NCBI RefSeq assembly: GCF_000013225.1
Contig: NC_007776.1
Location: forward strand, 1,383,277-1,447,276
DNA from: Synechococcus sp. JA-2-3B'a(2-13)
GTDB taxonomy: Bacteria; Cyanobacteriota; Cyanobacteriia; Thermostichales; Thermostichaceae
Direction of reading: 5' to 3'
Length of the DNA stretch: 64,000 bases
In this document: in pieces, positions 28,199 through 37,431 of the stretch
Position numbering within the stretch: position 1 is the stretch's first letter
Layout of the letters: each line of letters starts with the position of its first letter
Notes under the pieces: model-generated
What the model saw: only the letters and a program-made list of their open reading frames with translations
The model's database searches: none
What the model was told of the DNA's origin: nothing
Made by a program: the position numbers and the translations under genes

Positions 28199-28987
28199 CT
28201 ATAGCCGAATTAGGCCATAGGTAAGGGCATAGCGAACCAGCTCGGTGCGGCTGCTGGTGCCCGTCTTGTTCAGCAGGCGGGTCACGTATTTTTCCACGTT
28301 GCGCACGCTGGTTTGCAGCTGCTTGGCAATCTCCTTGTTCATCAGCCCTTCTGCCACCTTCTCCAACACCTGTTGTTCCCGCGGCGTCAGCTCTACCTTG
28401 ATGGGTGGGGGCAGGGGGGTGGGGGCAGAGGTCTGGGCAGGCGTGGCTGTGGCAAGGGTGCGCTCCGACAGCAGGGCGCGAATCGAGGCCAGCTCGCGGG
28501 CCACCACCTCCGAAGGGCTGGCAGCGCGGGATCGCTCAATGAGATTGGAGACAATGGCCACCAGCTCCTCCGGATCGAAGGGCTTGGGCAAATAGGCATC
28601 GACACCGGCCCGGTAACCCTGGATGCGGTCGGCGGTCATCCCCTTGGCGGTGAGGAACACCACCGGCAGATGGCTGTAGGGCTCGAGTTTTCGCAGTTGG
28701 GCCAAAAATTGATAGCCATCCATGCCCGGCATCATGATGTCGGAGATGATCAACTGAGGCTGGGCCGTGCTGAGCAGTTGCAGAGCCTGCTGGGCGTTGG
28801 CCGCCGGGATCACCTCAAAGCCGCTGTCCTCGAGGTAGGCTTGCACCGCTTCCCGTAAGCCGGGTTCATCATCTACTAGCAGAATGCGGGCTGCTGGACT
28901 GGCAGCAGGGGGTTCGGGTTTGGCTGGGGGAGAAGAGGCCATCTGCAGCTCCTGGGTAGCGTTCAAGCGTTTGGCGGCACCTGCCAT
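28199..28987 (-). CDS. NarL/LuxR-type response regulator
   Basis: A 262-residue regulator. After a Pro/Ala-rich lead, the receiver domain (about 33-155) has DD39-40, the phosphoacceptor D83 in IISDIMMPGMDGY, the switch Thr in VVFLTAKG and the lysine in PKPF. A Pro-rich linker leads to a LuxR-type helix-turn-helix at about 198-260 (LTPREQQVLEKVAEGLMNKEIAKQL, then NVEKYVTRLLNKTG). The layout resembles the plastid/cyanobacterial Ycf29 (TctD) group; I cannot confirm orthology. It lies 23 nt after a histidine kinase gene on the same strand, so that kinase is the likely partner. An ATG at 28942 is an alternative start. Confidence 0.9.
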   Translation of the reverse strand: MAGAAKRLNATQELQMASSPPAKPEPPAASPAARILLVDDEPGLREAVQAYLEDSGFEVIPAANAQQALQLLSTAQPQLIISDIMMPGMDGYQFLAQLRKLEPYSHLPVVFLTAKGMTADRIQGYRAGVDAYLPKPFDPEELVAIVSNLIERSRAASPSEVVARELASIRALLSERTLATATPAQTSAPTPLPPPIKVELTPREQQVLEKVAEGLMNKEIAKQLQTSVRNVEKYVTRLLNKTGTSSRTELVRYALTYGLIRL

Positions 28988-29010
28988 CCCATATCTCTAC
29001 AATCTTCCTA

Positions 29011-29769
29011 CTAACCTGTGGGCAATCTCAGGCGAAAACAGGAGCCTTGGGGGGAGCTTTCCACCTGGAGATCTCCGCCCATCCGGGTGGCCAGGTCGCG
29101 GCTAATGGCCAACCCCAGCCCCTGCCCTGGCTTAGAAAGATCTGCCCGAAAAAAGGGATCGAAGATCCGCTCCAGGTTCTCAGGGTGGATGCCGGGGCCG
29201 TTGTCGCAGACGGCAACGAACACTTCCCGTTGCGAAGCAGTTGAGGGATCTTCACCCAGCTCCACCTTCAGCCGGATCTCACCTGGGGGCGGGGTGTACT
29301 TGCAAGCGTTGTCGATCAGGTTATCAAGCACCTGGCGCAGGGCGCGCGGATCGGCTTGTACAGGGGGTAGGGAAGGGGGCAGAACGGCTTGAAAGTGGTG
29401 TCCCTGGGTTTCGGCCAAGGCTTGATAGATGGGGATCCACTCCCGCAGCAGGTCGGCCAAGGAGAGGGGCTGAAGCTGGAGGGGGGCCGGGATCCCGTCC
29501 AAACGCTCGAACTCCGCGAGCAGCTCCTGCAAATGCTTGCACTCCTGTTCAATGCTCAGGCCAATCCAGTGGTTGCGATCCTCGGGGGGCAAGCGTTTTT
29601 GCAATAACTTGGCCAGCGTGCTCAGGGCGGTGAGAGGATTGCGCATTTCGTGAAGCAAAGTGGAAAGCTGCTGGGCAGAAAGAGTGACCCCCTTAACCTT
29701 GGGTTCTCCGGCTCCGCAGACGGGTTCAGGCTCTGGATGGTGTTCAGCAACTTTTCTGGCTCTCGGCAT
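29011..29769 (-). CDS. Soluble sensor histidine kinase
   Basis: A 252-residue kinase with no membrane segment. It shows an H-box LLHEMRNPLTAL with H40, the N-box NLIDNACKYT, G1 DNGPGIHPEN, F-box FDPFFRA and G2 GQGLGLAISRDLA, so the catalytic core is complete. Only about 30 polar residues precede the H-box, so there is no sensory domain; input probably comes from a partner protein, perhaps the degenerate kinase encoded next upstream. It is 23 nt from the NarL-type regulator. I use the ATG at 29769; a TTG at 29844 would add 25 unremarkable residues. Confidence 0.88.
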   Translation of the reverse strand: MPRARKVAEHHPEPEPVCGAGEPKVKGVTLSAQQLSTLLHEMRNPLTALSTLAKLLQKRLPPEDRNHWIGLSIEQECKHLQELLAEFERLDGIPAPLQLQPLSLADLLREWIPIYQALAETQGHHFQAVLPPSLPPVQADPRALRQVLDNLIDNACKYTPPPGEIRLKVELGEDPSTASQREVFVAVCDNGPGIHPENLERIFDPFFRADLSKPGQGLGLAISRDLATRMGGDLQVESSPQGSCFRLRLPTG

Positions 29770-29878
29770 GGATCCAATCCCTAGACTCTCCCGGCGCTGG
29801 CAGATCGATCCTAGCCCTACCTCCCCTGCAATCCGCCATATCAATCCTGAGACGCTATCGGGATCCCAACTGGGTGGC

Positions 29879-31357
29879 TTATAGCTGGCGGGGCAGGTAG
29901 ATGTTGAGAATTTCCCCCCGACGGGCGCGATGGCGCACGGTGAGGTAGCCCCCCAAGGCGCGGAACAGAGTTTGGGTGACGGGAAGGCTGAGGCTCACTG
30001 CACCGGTATCCGGCTGCACGACCAACAACTGCCCAATCGCCTGAGGGGATTTGGGCTCTGAGGCAACAGTGGCGTCGCTGCCCTCAGGTGTGTTGACCTG
30101 AAACTGAAGTTTGACCAGCTCCCCTGCGCTGACCAACTGGGCGCGAATGTGGCTGCCAGCCGGCGTGCTGCGGGCAATGCGGTCGACCATGCCAAACAGC
30201 ACCGCTTCCAGCGCCTTGGGATCGCTGACCACATCCGGCAGCTCATCGGGAATCTCCAACTCCAGTTGGGATCCCCGCCGTTCCACCTGCTCCTGCCAGC
30301 GAGGCAGGTTTTGCCGCACCAAGTCCACCAGCGCAATGGGCTCTAGCTGAAGCCGACGCCCCTCCTGTGGGGTAGCAGCGGGCATCACCGTTTCTGTAGC
30401 CTGGAAAAACAGCCCGAAGCGGTTGATTTGCTCGGTACATTCGCGGTCAATTTTCTCCACGTATTCCCGTACCCGCGACGGCAGATCGTGCCGCTTCAGG
30501 ATGAGACTAACCAAGGTGCGGATGGTGCTGAGGGGCGTCTGGATCTCGTGGATGAGAGCCCGCAACAGTTCTGCCTCCGAAAGGCTGTTCTGTTGGCCTT
30601 GACCGGCAGGCTGGCCATGGGAAGGAGGAGACCGCCGCTTCTGCCAATCTTCTGGCCGGGTTGTGGGCGCAGGGGAGTTCTCGGCTCTGGCGGGGGGTAA
30701 GCGAGCGGGCGGGGATCCCGACTCGGCCAGGTTTCCCAGCAGAAGAAGGCTGCTGAAGCGGGCCAGCACCCGCACATGAGGCTCCATGAGGGGATGGTGC
30801 TTGATCAGCTCCTGCCAGAAGGGCAAGCGATCCGGCCTACCCTGTTGAACCCGCTGCTCTAGGATCTGCCAAGCCCGATGCACCACTTCCGGCTCAAAAG
30901 ACACCATCATCCCCCTCTGCCGCGTGTGGGGGTGATGCCCTTGGGCGGCCACCGCCGAAAAAACAGGGGTGAGCACCAGCAAAAAAGGCTCCTCCACCAG
31001 GGGATCCTGCGGCAGGAGAGGGATCACCGTCTGGCCAGGGGTCAGAATCGACTCAGGGGACAAGTCAGGGGTAAACAGCCAGGGATCTTCACGGGCCAGC
31101 TCCCGCAGCTTCAGGTTCGGTTCTGGAGCGTCAATGGGCGACGGCAGTTGAGGCAGCGGATCCCGAACCACCCAGGGGGGCCACCAAGACACCGGCCCAC
31201 CGATCACCACCCCAAACTGTCCAACTTCTTGCCATAGCTGGAGCAGGGCTGCCACCGTCTGCTGCCAGGAGCGCTCTCCTGCCCCCGGCAACCATTCCGG
31301 CAAGGGCAGATCGGCCCACAAAGCTTCCATCAAGGACAGAAATCGGCGGCTGTTCAC
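29879..31357 (-). CDS. Degenerate histidine kinase-like protein with N-terminal sensory region
   Basis: A 492-residue protein. Residues about 1-200 form a non-membrane N-terminal region of unassigned fold. A Pro-rich linker precedes an H-box (RALIHEIQTPLSTIR, H270). The ATPase region is eroded: the N-box position reads MVDRIARST, and the G1/G2 glycine boxes are missing, although the terminal strand pattern remains. It probably dimerises and may still receive phosphate but should not bind ATP well. It lies 109 nt before the intact kinase and could be its sensor or scaffold. The start is uncertain: GTG at 31357 is preferred; a TTG at 31465 would add 36 residues. Confidence 0.75.
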   Translation of the reverse strand: MNSRRFLSLMEALWADLPLPEWLPGAGERSWQQTVAALLQLWQEVGQFGVVIGGPVSWWPPWVVRDPLPQLPSPIDAPEPNLKLRELAREDPWLFTPDLSPESILTPGQTVIPLLPQDPLVEEPFLLVLTPVFSAVAAQGHHPHTRQRGMMVSFEPEVVHRAWQILEQRVQQGRPDRLPFWQELIKHHPLMEPHVRVLARFSSLLLLGNLAESGSPPARLPPARAENSPAPTTRPEDWQKRRSPPSHGQPAGQGQQNSLSEAELLRALIHEIQTPLSTIRTLVSLILKRHDLPSRVREYVEKIDRECTEQINRFGLFFQATETVMPAATPQEGRRLQLEPIALVDLVRQNLPRWQEQVERRGSQLELEIPDELPDVVSDPKALEAVLFGMVDRIARSTPAGSHIRAQLVSAGELVKLQFQVNTPEGSDATVASEPKSPQAIGQLLVVQPDTGAVSLSLPVTQTLFRALGGYLTVRHRARRGEILNIYLPRQL

Positions 31358-31501
31358 GGATCTCTTTGACCCATCCTTCCCTTGTAGGGTAGCGGTTGTG
31401 GCCCCTCTGGGGCAGGGGAAAACCTCACCTTTTCCGGGGCGGATCCCCGTCTCACTCAGGGACAAGAATCCTCGTCCTCATACGGTAGCGAGTCTGTCCA
31501 A

Positions 31502-32488
31502 TCAGCCTACCCGTCCATCCGGCAGAGTTGCCCCGCGCAAATTGGCCCCGCTGAGGTTGGCTGTGCTCAGATCGGCTCGGGTTAGGATTGCCTCGCCGAG
31601 ATCGGCATTTTCCAGGTTGGTGCGGCCCAAATAGGCATCCACCAGGTTGGCACACCGCAAATCGGCCCCGGCCAGATTGGCCCGACTGAGATCCGTCCGC
31701 GCCAGTTTGGCCGAGCACAAAGAACTCGCGGAAAGATCGGCCCCGGCCAGATCCGCCTCGCTTAAGTTGGCCTCTGTCAAATTCACCTGGCGAAGTATCG
31801 CCTCCTTCAAGTTGGCCCGCGCCATCTGCGCCCCTTGCAGGTCTGCCCCCAAAAAAGAAACCCCCCTCAGGTCGGTCTCGCTCAGGATGGCCCCTTGCAA
31901 ACGGGCTTGCTGCAGATTGGCCCCTTGCAAGTTGGCTTTGATCAAACTGGCCTCTTTTAGGTTGGCCCCGCTCAGGTCGGCCCGTGTCAAATCCGCTCCC
32001 GACAGGTTGGCTCCGCTGAGATCAGCGCGGCTAAGATTGGCGTTGCGCAATACCGCTCCCCGGCGGCTATCGAAACGGAGATTAGCCCCCCGCAAGCAAG
32101 CTCCCCCCAAGTTGGCACTGGTGAGGTTGGCCCAACGCAAATCCGCATCCAGCAGGTTGGCATCGATCAACAGAGCCAGCGTCAGGTTGGCCCCATGCAA
32201 ATCTGCTCCTTGTAGGGTGGCGCCGTGCAACTGGGCATCTCTGAGATCCGCCTCGCTCAAGTCCGCCTGGCTGAGGTTGGCCCCACCAAGGTTAGCCCCG
32301 ACGAGGTTGGCCTTCTGCAGCTTGGCTCGCCCCAAGAAGGCGAAGATCAAATTGGCACTGTGCAGGTTTGCTTGGGAGAGATCCACCCCGATCAAATCGG
32401 CCCGGCTCAGGTCAAGGGCGGCCAGGTTTTCGCCCGCAAAGTTGGTTCGTCCTGCCCGGTAAAGCCGGAGCAGATCCTTGGCGTCCAT
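31502..32488 (-). CDS. Pentapeptide-repeat protein
   Basis: A 328-residue protein that is almost entirely A(D/N)LXX repeats after a 20-residue lead (LLRLYRAGRTNFAGENL). It should fold into a right-handed quadrilateral beta-helix about 15 coils long. There is one break in periodicity near LRFDSRRGAVL (about residues 130-140). Pentapeptide proteins are abundant in cyanobacteria; most lack a known role, while a few mimic DNA and inhibit gyrase. No signal peptide or membrane segment is visible, so it is probably cytoplasmic. The coding DNA is itself a 15-nt quasi-repeat. Confidence 0.93.
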   Translation of the reverse strand: MDAKDLLRLYRAGRTNFAGENLAALDLSRADLIGVDLSQANLHSANLIFAFLGRAKLQKANLVGANLGGANLSQADLSEADLRDAQLHGATLQGADLHGANLTLALLIDANLLDADLRWANLTSANLGGACLRGANLRFDSRRGAVLRNANLSRADLSGANLSGADLTRADLSGANLKEASLIKANLQGANLQQARLQGAILSETDLRGVSFLGADLQGAQMARANLKEAILRQVNLTEANLSEADLAGADLSASSLCSAKLARTDLSRANLAGADLRCANLVDAYLGRTNLENADLGEAILTRADLSTANLSGANLRGATLPDGRVG

Positions 32489-32629
32489 AGATGGAGGGGG
32501 GAGAGCTCAGAAAAGCGAGAGGGGATCCAAACTAGCGGCCATTCTAGAAGAAAATCAAGGCGTTTCCCCAACACTCGGCGCGGCTGATCGTGAGTGTTGA
32601 ACGGGATCCCCAAACAGCGGGTTTGAGCT

Positions 32630-34189
32630 TCAAACCAGCCCGAACAGACGGCGCTCTGCCTCCTCCATGCGATCCAAGAAAGCAGCAAATTTGGTGGAGA
32701 TCTCCCCCACTTCCTGCAAAAAGGCGCGTAGTGTTTGGTACTTGAGAACCAAGGCTTCCTCTAGGGTGCAGGTTTGGAACTGCTCATCCAACGCCTTGCC
32801 CAACTCGCTCAGGGCCTGTTCGATAGCAGTCTTGACAGAGCCGACGCTGCGCTGCACCAAACGCATCACCTCCTGCTCCAACTGCGGCTTTTGCTGGGCC
32901 AGCTCGCTGCTGGCCAACACCTGTCTTAGGGAAGCATAGGGATCCGCCAGCTCAGCGGGCATTTCGGTAACCGCCTCCGGCAGAGCCTGTTTTGCATTGC
33001 TGACGCGCAGGGGCTGCACCAGGCGCCACTCCGATTGTTCTAGCTTTTTCAAGATCCCCATGAACATTGCGGCGGATCCCTCGACATCCCTCAAGAAGCC
33101 GCGCAGCACCTGGTGTTTGAGCGTCAGATATTGGGCGGGATCCTCATCCTGTAGCCCTTCGTCCAGGGCATTGCCCAACTCGCTTAGGGTATTCTCGATG
33201 GCAACCATCAGGGATCCGGCGCTGCGATGGAGCAGTTGGCAGCAGGGCTCTGGGAGCTCCTGTTGCAGGTCAGAAGAGGGGGCGGATGGTGTTGCCGGGG
33301 TCGCAAAAGCCGAAAGCTCTGCAGGCTCTTCCTCATCCTCTGGGATCCCAGCGTCAATCCAAGTCATGGAACCGGACAAGGACTCTGTCCTGCCGGCACG
33401 AACGGCATCTTCCGTATTCAGCCAATCCAGATCGGCAGAGGGGAGCTCGGCAGCCAACCCTCCAGCGGCGACCGTTTCCGGGGGCACCTCAACGTAAAGA
33501 GGCTTCAGCATCTGCAGCACGGCGTTGGCGGCTTGGCCATCCTGATCCGGCTCCTGCAACTGCTGCACCGCCTCCTTCAGCCGGGTTTCCAGTTCTTGGG
33601 GGGAGTGGCAGGCATCGTAAAGGGCTCTGAGCAGTTCGTCCAGGCTGTGGCGTCGCAGGGCGGCCAACCCTTGCAGGGTGGGCTCTATTTTGTGGTACAA
33701 AGCCGTGAACAGAACCAGCTTGGCCCGCAAAGGACTGGTTTGCCGCATCACCCCTGCCCGCAACTCGAAGGGATCATAGTCTTGCTTTTGCAGTCGTGGG
33801 CTTCCATACTCCAAGGACAAGATAGGCGAGGGTGCGGCCCAAGCTGATGGCTCCTTGGGCGAGGGCATGAGTGGGCTAGAGGGATCCGCTTGGGGCTGTT
33901 GATACAGGGGCTGTAGCTTGCTTAGCAGCATCTTGGCGATGCGAGCATACTCGGCTTTTTTGTTGATGCGGCTAATGGCATCTCGAAAGCGCTGGCCCAA
34001 AGCATCAAGGGTAGCGTGCTGGCGGCAGAGCTGCTCCAGCAGAGCTTTCAGGTCTATTTGGTTCAACTTGCTGACATCGCTTTCCCAAGTGCTGGTGCAG
34101 GCAAAGTAAACCAGCTTTTTCACTCGGTCTGCGTACCCGCCCTGCTGCACTTCTTGCACAACAAGGCCAAAGGGATCCGAGACAACCAT
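32630..34189 (-). CDS. Unrecognised protein with two pairs of internal duplications
   Basis: A 519-residue helical protein I do not recognise. It contains two successive duplications. A1 (about residues 5-96, opening DPFG, closing LQPLY) resembles A2 (about 139-232, opening DPFE, closing LKPLY). B1 (about 312-389, RSAGSLMVAIENTLSELGNALDE) resembles B2 (about 438-516, RSVGSVKTAIEQALSELGKALDE). Acidic, Pro-rich linkers separate them. No signal peptide, membrane segment or catalytic motif is visible. It lies 141 nt upstream of the pentapeptide gene, in the same direction as the kinase group. The ATG at 34189 is chosen; one at 34285 would add 32 residues. A scaffolding or adaptor role is only a guess. 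Confidence 0.75.
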   Translation of the reverse strand: MVVSDPFGLVVQEVQQGGYADRVKKLVYFACTSTWESDVSKLNQIDLKALLEQLCRQHATLDALGQRFRDAISRINKKAEYARIAKMLLSKLQPLYQQPQADPSSPLMPSPKEPSAWAAPSPILSLEYGSPRLQKQDYDPFELRAGVMRQTSPLRAKLVLFTALYHKIEPTLQGLAALRRHSLDELLRALYDACHSPQELETRLKEAVQQLQEPDQDGQAANAVLQMLKPLYVEVPPETVAAGGLAAELPSADLDWLNTEDAVRAGRTESLSGSMTWIDAGIPEDEEEPAELSAFATPATPSAPSSDLQQELPEPCCQLLHRSAGSLMVAIENTLSELGNALDEGLQDEDPAQYLTLKHQVLRGFLRDVEGSAAMFMGILKKLEQSEWRLVQPLRVSNAKQALPEAVTEMPAELADPYASLRQVLASSELAQQKPQLEQEVMRLVQRSVGSVKTAIEQALSELGKALDEQFQTCTLEEALVLKYQTLRAFLQEVGEISTKFAAFLDRMEEAERRLFGLV

Positions 34190-34336
34190 AGGGAGCTGCC
34201 AAGCAGGAGTAGGTGGATCTAAGCTTACGAGGATCTTTGCGGTTTTTGAACAAGGACGGGTACCTTGCTGGGCAGAATAACACATCCTTCCCAGACCTGA
34301 TGTTTGCCCAGGGATCCCCCAGCCATCAAGTGGGAT

Positions 34337-35254
34337 TTAGCGGCCTATTTTTTGCAGGGCTCTTTCCACCTGTACTACATGGCGGTTCAGTCCCAAGTTT
34401 TTCGCCGGGATCCCCAGGGCCAGGCCCACCAATTGTGGCAAATGCAGGATCGGGATCCCCAGCTTGCGCCCGATCACCTCTTCCACCTCCGGCTGCCGAG
34501 AGTCCAAGTTGAGGTGACACAGGGGACAGGGGGTGACCAAACAATCCGCTCCCGCCTCTATGGCCTCCAGAAGATGCCGGCCTGCCATCGAGAAAGACTG
34601 CTGCGGGGCATAGCTGGAAATGGGCCAGCCGCAACACTGGGTGCGCCCGCGATACCAAACAGGGGTGGCCCCCAAACGCTCGAAGAGATCCTCCATCAAA
34701 CGGGGATCCCGTGCCACATCAAAGCGGGAGATGTCGTAGGCCCGCAACAGATAACACCCGTAGAAGGCAGCGCAGCGCAGTCCCAGGAGAGGCCGTTTGA
34801 CCTGTTGGGCCAATCGCTCCAGGCCGTAGTCATGAGCCAGCACCCACAGCAAATGGCGCACATCGCCTGTGCCCTGGTAGCAGCTCTCGCAGCCTCCTTT
34901 CTGGCACAGGGCCTGCACCTGGTGAAAGTACTCTGGATTCGCGGTTTTCGCAGCTTTTAACTTTTCATTCACGCGGCCCAACACCCCCTGACAGGTGCTG
35001 CAGTGGGTGAGCATCGGCAACCCCAGCGCTTCCGCCAAAGCCAGGTTGCGGGCATTCACCGTATCTTCCAGCAGCTCCGATTCTTCTTTGAAGGTGCCCG
35101 AACCACAGCAGGAAGCGGCTTCCAGCTCCACCAGTTCAATGCCCAGATGCCGCGCAATCTGGTCGGTGGAGTCATACAGCTCACGACAGGCCCCCTGGGC
35201 CACACAGCCGGGGTAGTAGGCGTAGCGCAAAGGTGAAGGAACAACCGCGGTCAT
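34337..35254 (-). CDS. HdrB-like cysteine-rich (CCG-domain) oxidoreductase subunit
   Basis: A 305-residue protein with two CCG domains, each of the CX(31-39)CCX(35-36)CXXC type. The first covers PGCVAQG, ASCCGSG and THCSTCQG; the second covers GCYLLRAYD, QCCGWPI and PCPLCHLNLD. They match subunit B of CoB-CoM heterodisulfide reductase and the related SdhE/SdhC-type subunits. Such domains bind an unusual [4Fe-4S] cluster or reduce disulfides. Cyanobacteria use HdrB-like proteins outside methanogenesis, possibly with succinate dehydrogenase; the partner here is unknown. ATG 35254 is preferred; in-frame starts upstream to 35332 would add 26 hydrophobic residues. Confidence 0.88.
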   Translation of the reverse strand: MTAVVPSPLRYAYYPGCVAQGACRELYDSTDQIARHLGIELVELEAASCCGSGTFKEESELLEDTVNARNLALAEALGLPMLTHCSTCQGVLGRVNEKLKAAKTANPEYFHQVQALCQKGGCESCYQGTGDVRHLLWVLAHDYGLERLAQQVKRPLLGLRCAAFYGCYLLRAYDISRFDVARDPRLMEDLFERLGATPVWYRGRTQCCGWPISSYAPQQSFSMAGRHLLEAIEAGADCLVTPCPLCHLNLDSRQPEVEEVIGRKLGIPILHLPQLVGLALGIPAKNLGLNRHVVQVERALQKIGR

Positions 35255-35573
35255 GAGAAGACGTGAGAAGAAGAAGAGAATTGGGTTTGCGATCTCAACG
35301 GTAATAACAATCCATGGATCCATTGCCCACACAGCAGAGCACTGGCCTGCCTGCAGAGCGGGAACCCAGAGCTTAAGATCCTACACCCATGCGCTGCCAC
35401 AGCACATCCGTTGCTGCCCAGGACAGGGAGTTTGTCAAAGCTTCCCTATTTATCTGCCCCTATTTTGAAACCATTCGGAGCCGATACCCTATTTTTCTCC
35501 CTGCCTAGTGCCTCTCTGGCCGATGTCGGGTAGATTTGGCGGTAGCCATCGCTGAGGAATCGGTCAACGCTTT

Positions 35574-36326
35574 ATGAACAGCCCGATCCAGGATTGTGAG
35601 CCCCCCGTTTCACCTCGCTCTAAGCAGGGCAGTCTGGGTTGGAGCCTTCCTCTAAAAGGTTGGGGATTTGGCTTGTTTTTCGGATCCCTAGTTTGGGCAG
35701 GATGGGCAAGTCAACTCCAGCTATGGGCCCAGCCGGTCGAACAGCAACCCCAGGAGGAAGTCCTTGTGCCGGGGCGCAATCTCGATCCTGGGGCGCAAAT
35801 CCGGGTGCGTAACGAGCTGGTCAAGACCTGTGGGGACTATCGTTGCGAAGGCTATCGCTTTTCGGTACGGGTACCGATCAGCCCTGAAGACACCCTGGAA
35901 ACTCTGCTGGGGCGGCTGGATACGGAGATGCTGCGGGAGGTGGATCGGGTGTTTCAAACTCGGCCCGATCTGAATCGGGTCATTGTCGATGGCTACGTCT
36001 TCTCGGGTACTCCCGCTTTTGTCAGCCGGGAAGTGCTGCTGCAAACAATGTTTGTGCCCCGTCACCGTTGGGAAGTGGGGCGCTTTGGGCCAGAGCAAGA
36101 TGCGATTTTCTATGCCGAGCTGTTGGGACAGGTGACGCCCTTTCTAACTCCATCCCCAACCCCCACGCCTACACCTGGGCCTGTGCCTGGAGAAGGTGTG
36201 CCCCCTCTGCCCCCGCCTCCTGGGGAAACTCCTCCCATAGAGGCAACGCCTACCCCTCAAGAAACCCCAGCCGCTCCACCTCCACCTCAAGGGGATGTAA
36301 TTCAGCGGCAGCCGATTCAGCCCTGA
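35574..36326 (+). CDS. Exported or membrane-anchored protein with proline-rich tail, unknown function
   Basis: A 250-residue protein. After about 28 polar residues there is one hydrophobic segment (about 29-50, GWGFGLFFGSLVWAGWASQL), either a signal anchor or a signal peptide. A compact domain follows (about 75-185) with paired cysteines in CGDYRC that could form a disulfide. The last 60 residues are Pro/Thr/Ala-rich (TPSPTPTPTPGP, PPLPPPPGETPP) and probably unstructured or wall-spanning. I do not recognise the domain. It is monocistronic; a MITE sits 45 nt after its stop. Confidence 0.72.
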   Translation: MNSPIQDCEPPVSPRSKQGSLGWSLPLKGWGFGLFFGSLVWAGWASQLQLWAQPVEQQPQEEVLVPGRNLDPGAQIRVRNELVKTCGDYRCEGYRFSVRVPISPEDTLETLLGRLDTEMLREVDRVFQTRPDLNRVIVDGYVFSGTPAFVSREVLLQTMFVPRHRWEVGRFGPEQDAIFYAELLGQVTPFLTPSPTPTPTPGPVPGEGVPPLPPPPGETPPIEATPTPQETPAAPPPPQGDVIQRQPIQP

Positions 36327-36370
36327 TGGGTTTGTTGGGTAGCTGAGTCTGGGTTGTGAAGGATCCCTCG

Positions 36371-36510
36371 TTATAGTCATTTCAAACCAGATTGAGATAC
36401 TCCCCAAGCGCTCCGCGCCGCTGCCCTTACCCCCAGTTTCTCTCTGGGAGAGGGAGTTAGGAATCGACATAACGAACCGTTTCACTGCTGTTTGAAATAA
36501 CTAACTATAA
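36371..36510. mobile_element. MITE-like element with terminal inverted repeats, about 140 bp
   Basis: The left end TTATAGTCATTTCAAACCAG (36371-36390) is the inverted partner of the right end CTGTTTGAAATAACTAACTATAA read backwards, apart from a small insertion in the right arm. It holds no open frame. The interior has a further hairpin (CTCCC / GGGAG types). The ends begin TTATAG and finish CTATAA, which would suit a TA target duplication as in IS630/Tc1-type elements, but that family assignment is a guess. A partial copy lies at 16766-16815. Confidence 0.8.
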
Positions 36511-36628
36511 TTTGTGACCAGGCCGGTGCCCTCCCAGTTGCCGTGGGGTTGAGTCCTGAGCCGAGGTGATCTAGGCTTCAAAAGTGGAGGGATCCCTCCA
36601 ATTCATTGCTTGACTGGTGTGTGGCGGC

Positions 36629-37378
36629 ATGGCAGGACACAGCAAGTGGGCCAACATTAAACGGCAAAAGGCCCGTGTAGATGCCAAAAAGGGCAGCCTC
36701 TTTACCAAACTCTCGCGGGCCATCATCGTGGCAGCTCGCAACGGCTTGCCAGATCCGGATGGGAATTTTCAGTTGCGGGCGGCAGTGGAGAAAGCCAAAG
36801 CAGCGGGGATGCCCAGCGAAAACATTGAACGAGCCATTGCCAAGGGAGCCGGCAACTGGAGCGACGACAGCCCCCTGGAAGAAGTTCGCTACGAGGGCTA
36901 CGGCCCCGGTGGGGTGGCTGTGTTGATCGAGGCCATGACCGACAACCGCAACCGCACGGCTGCCGAGGTGCGAGAAGCCTTCAGCAAAACCGGCGGCAGC
37001 TTGGGAGAAGCCGGCTGCGTGAGCTGGCTGTTCCGGCAAAAAGGGGTGATCAGCCTGGAGGAGGTGTTGGATCCCGAAGCCCTGTTGCTGGCGGTGGCGG
37101 AAGCGGGAGGAGACGACTTCAAGGTGGAAGGCACAGGAGCAGAGGTGTACTGCGACTACTCTTTGCTGGAGCAGGTGGCCACCTACCTGAAAAAAGAGGG
37201 CTACCCAGTGCAAGATGCGGCCATCCGCTGGATCCCATCCACTGAGGTGCATGTGGAGGATCCCGATACGGCCAAGTCAGTGCTTGCCCTGATGGAGCGT
37301 CTCGACAACCTAGACGATGTGCAGAATGTCTACGCCAATTTCGAGATCGACGAGGCGGTGATGGAAAGCCTGGCCTGA
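36629..37378 (+). CDS. YebC/PmpR-family transcriptional regulator or translation factor
   Basis: A 249-residue member of the YebC/TACO1 family with the canonical start MAGHSKWANIK, RADAKKG-like ARVDAKKGSLFTKL, ENIERAIAKGAG, YEGYGPGGVA, EALTDNRNRT-like EAMTDNRNRTAAEVR, and the three-domain length. Family members act as DNA-binding regulators or relieve ribosome stalling at proline stretches. The ATG at 36629 is unambiguous from homology; a start four codons upstream is possible. It is monocistronic and 118 nt after the MITE. Confidence 0.95.
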   Translation: MAGHSKWANIKRQKARVDAKKGSLFTKLSRAIIVAARNGLPDPDGNFQLRAAVEKAKAAGMPSENIERAIAKGAGNWSDDSPLEEVRYEGYGPGGVAVLIEAMTDNRNRTAAEVREAFSKTGGSLGEAGCVSWLFRQKGVISLEEVLDPEALLLAVAEAGGDDFKVEGTGAEVYCDYSLLEQVATYLKKEGYPVQDAAIRWIPSTEVHVEDPDTAKSVLALMERLDNLDDVQNVYANFEIDEAVMESLA

Positions 37379-37431
37379 GAACAGGCTGCCATCATCTTCC
37401 GAGAAAGGGAAACCTTCAACAGAAGCATCCG

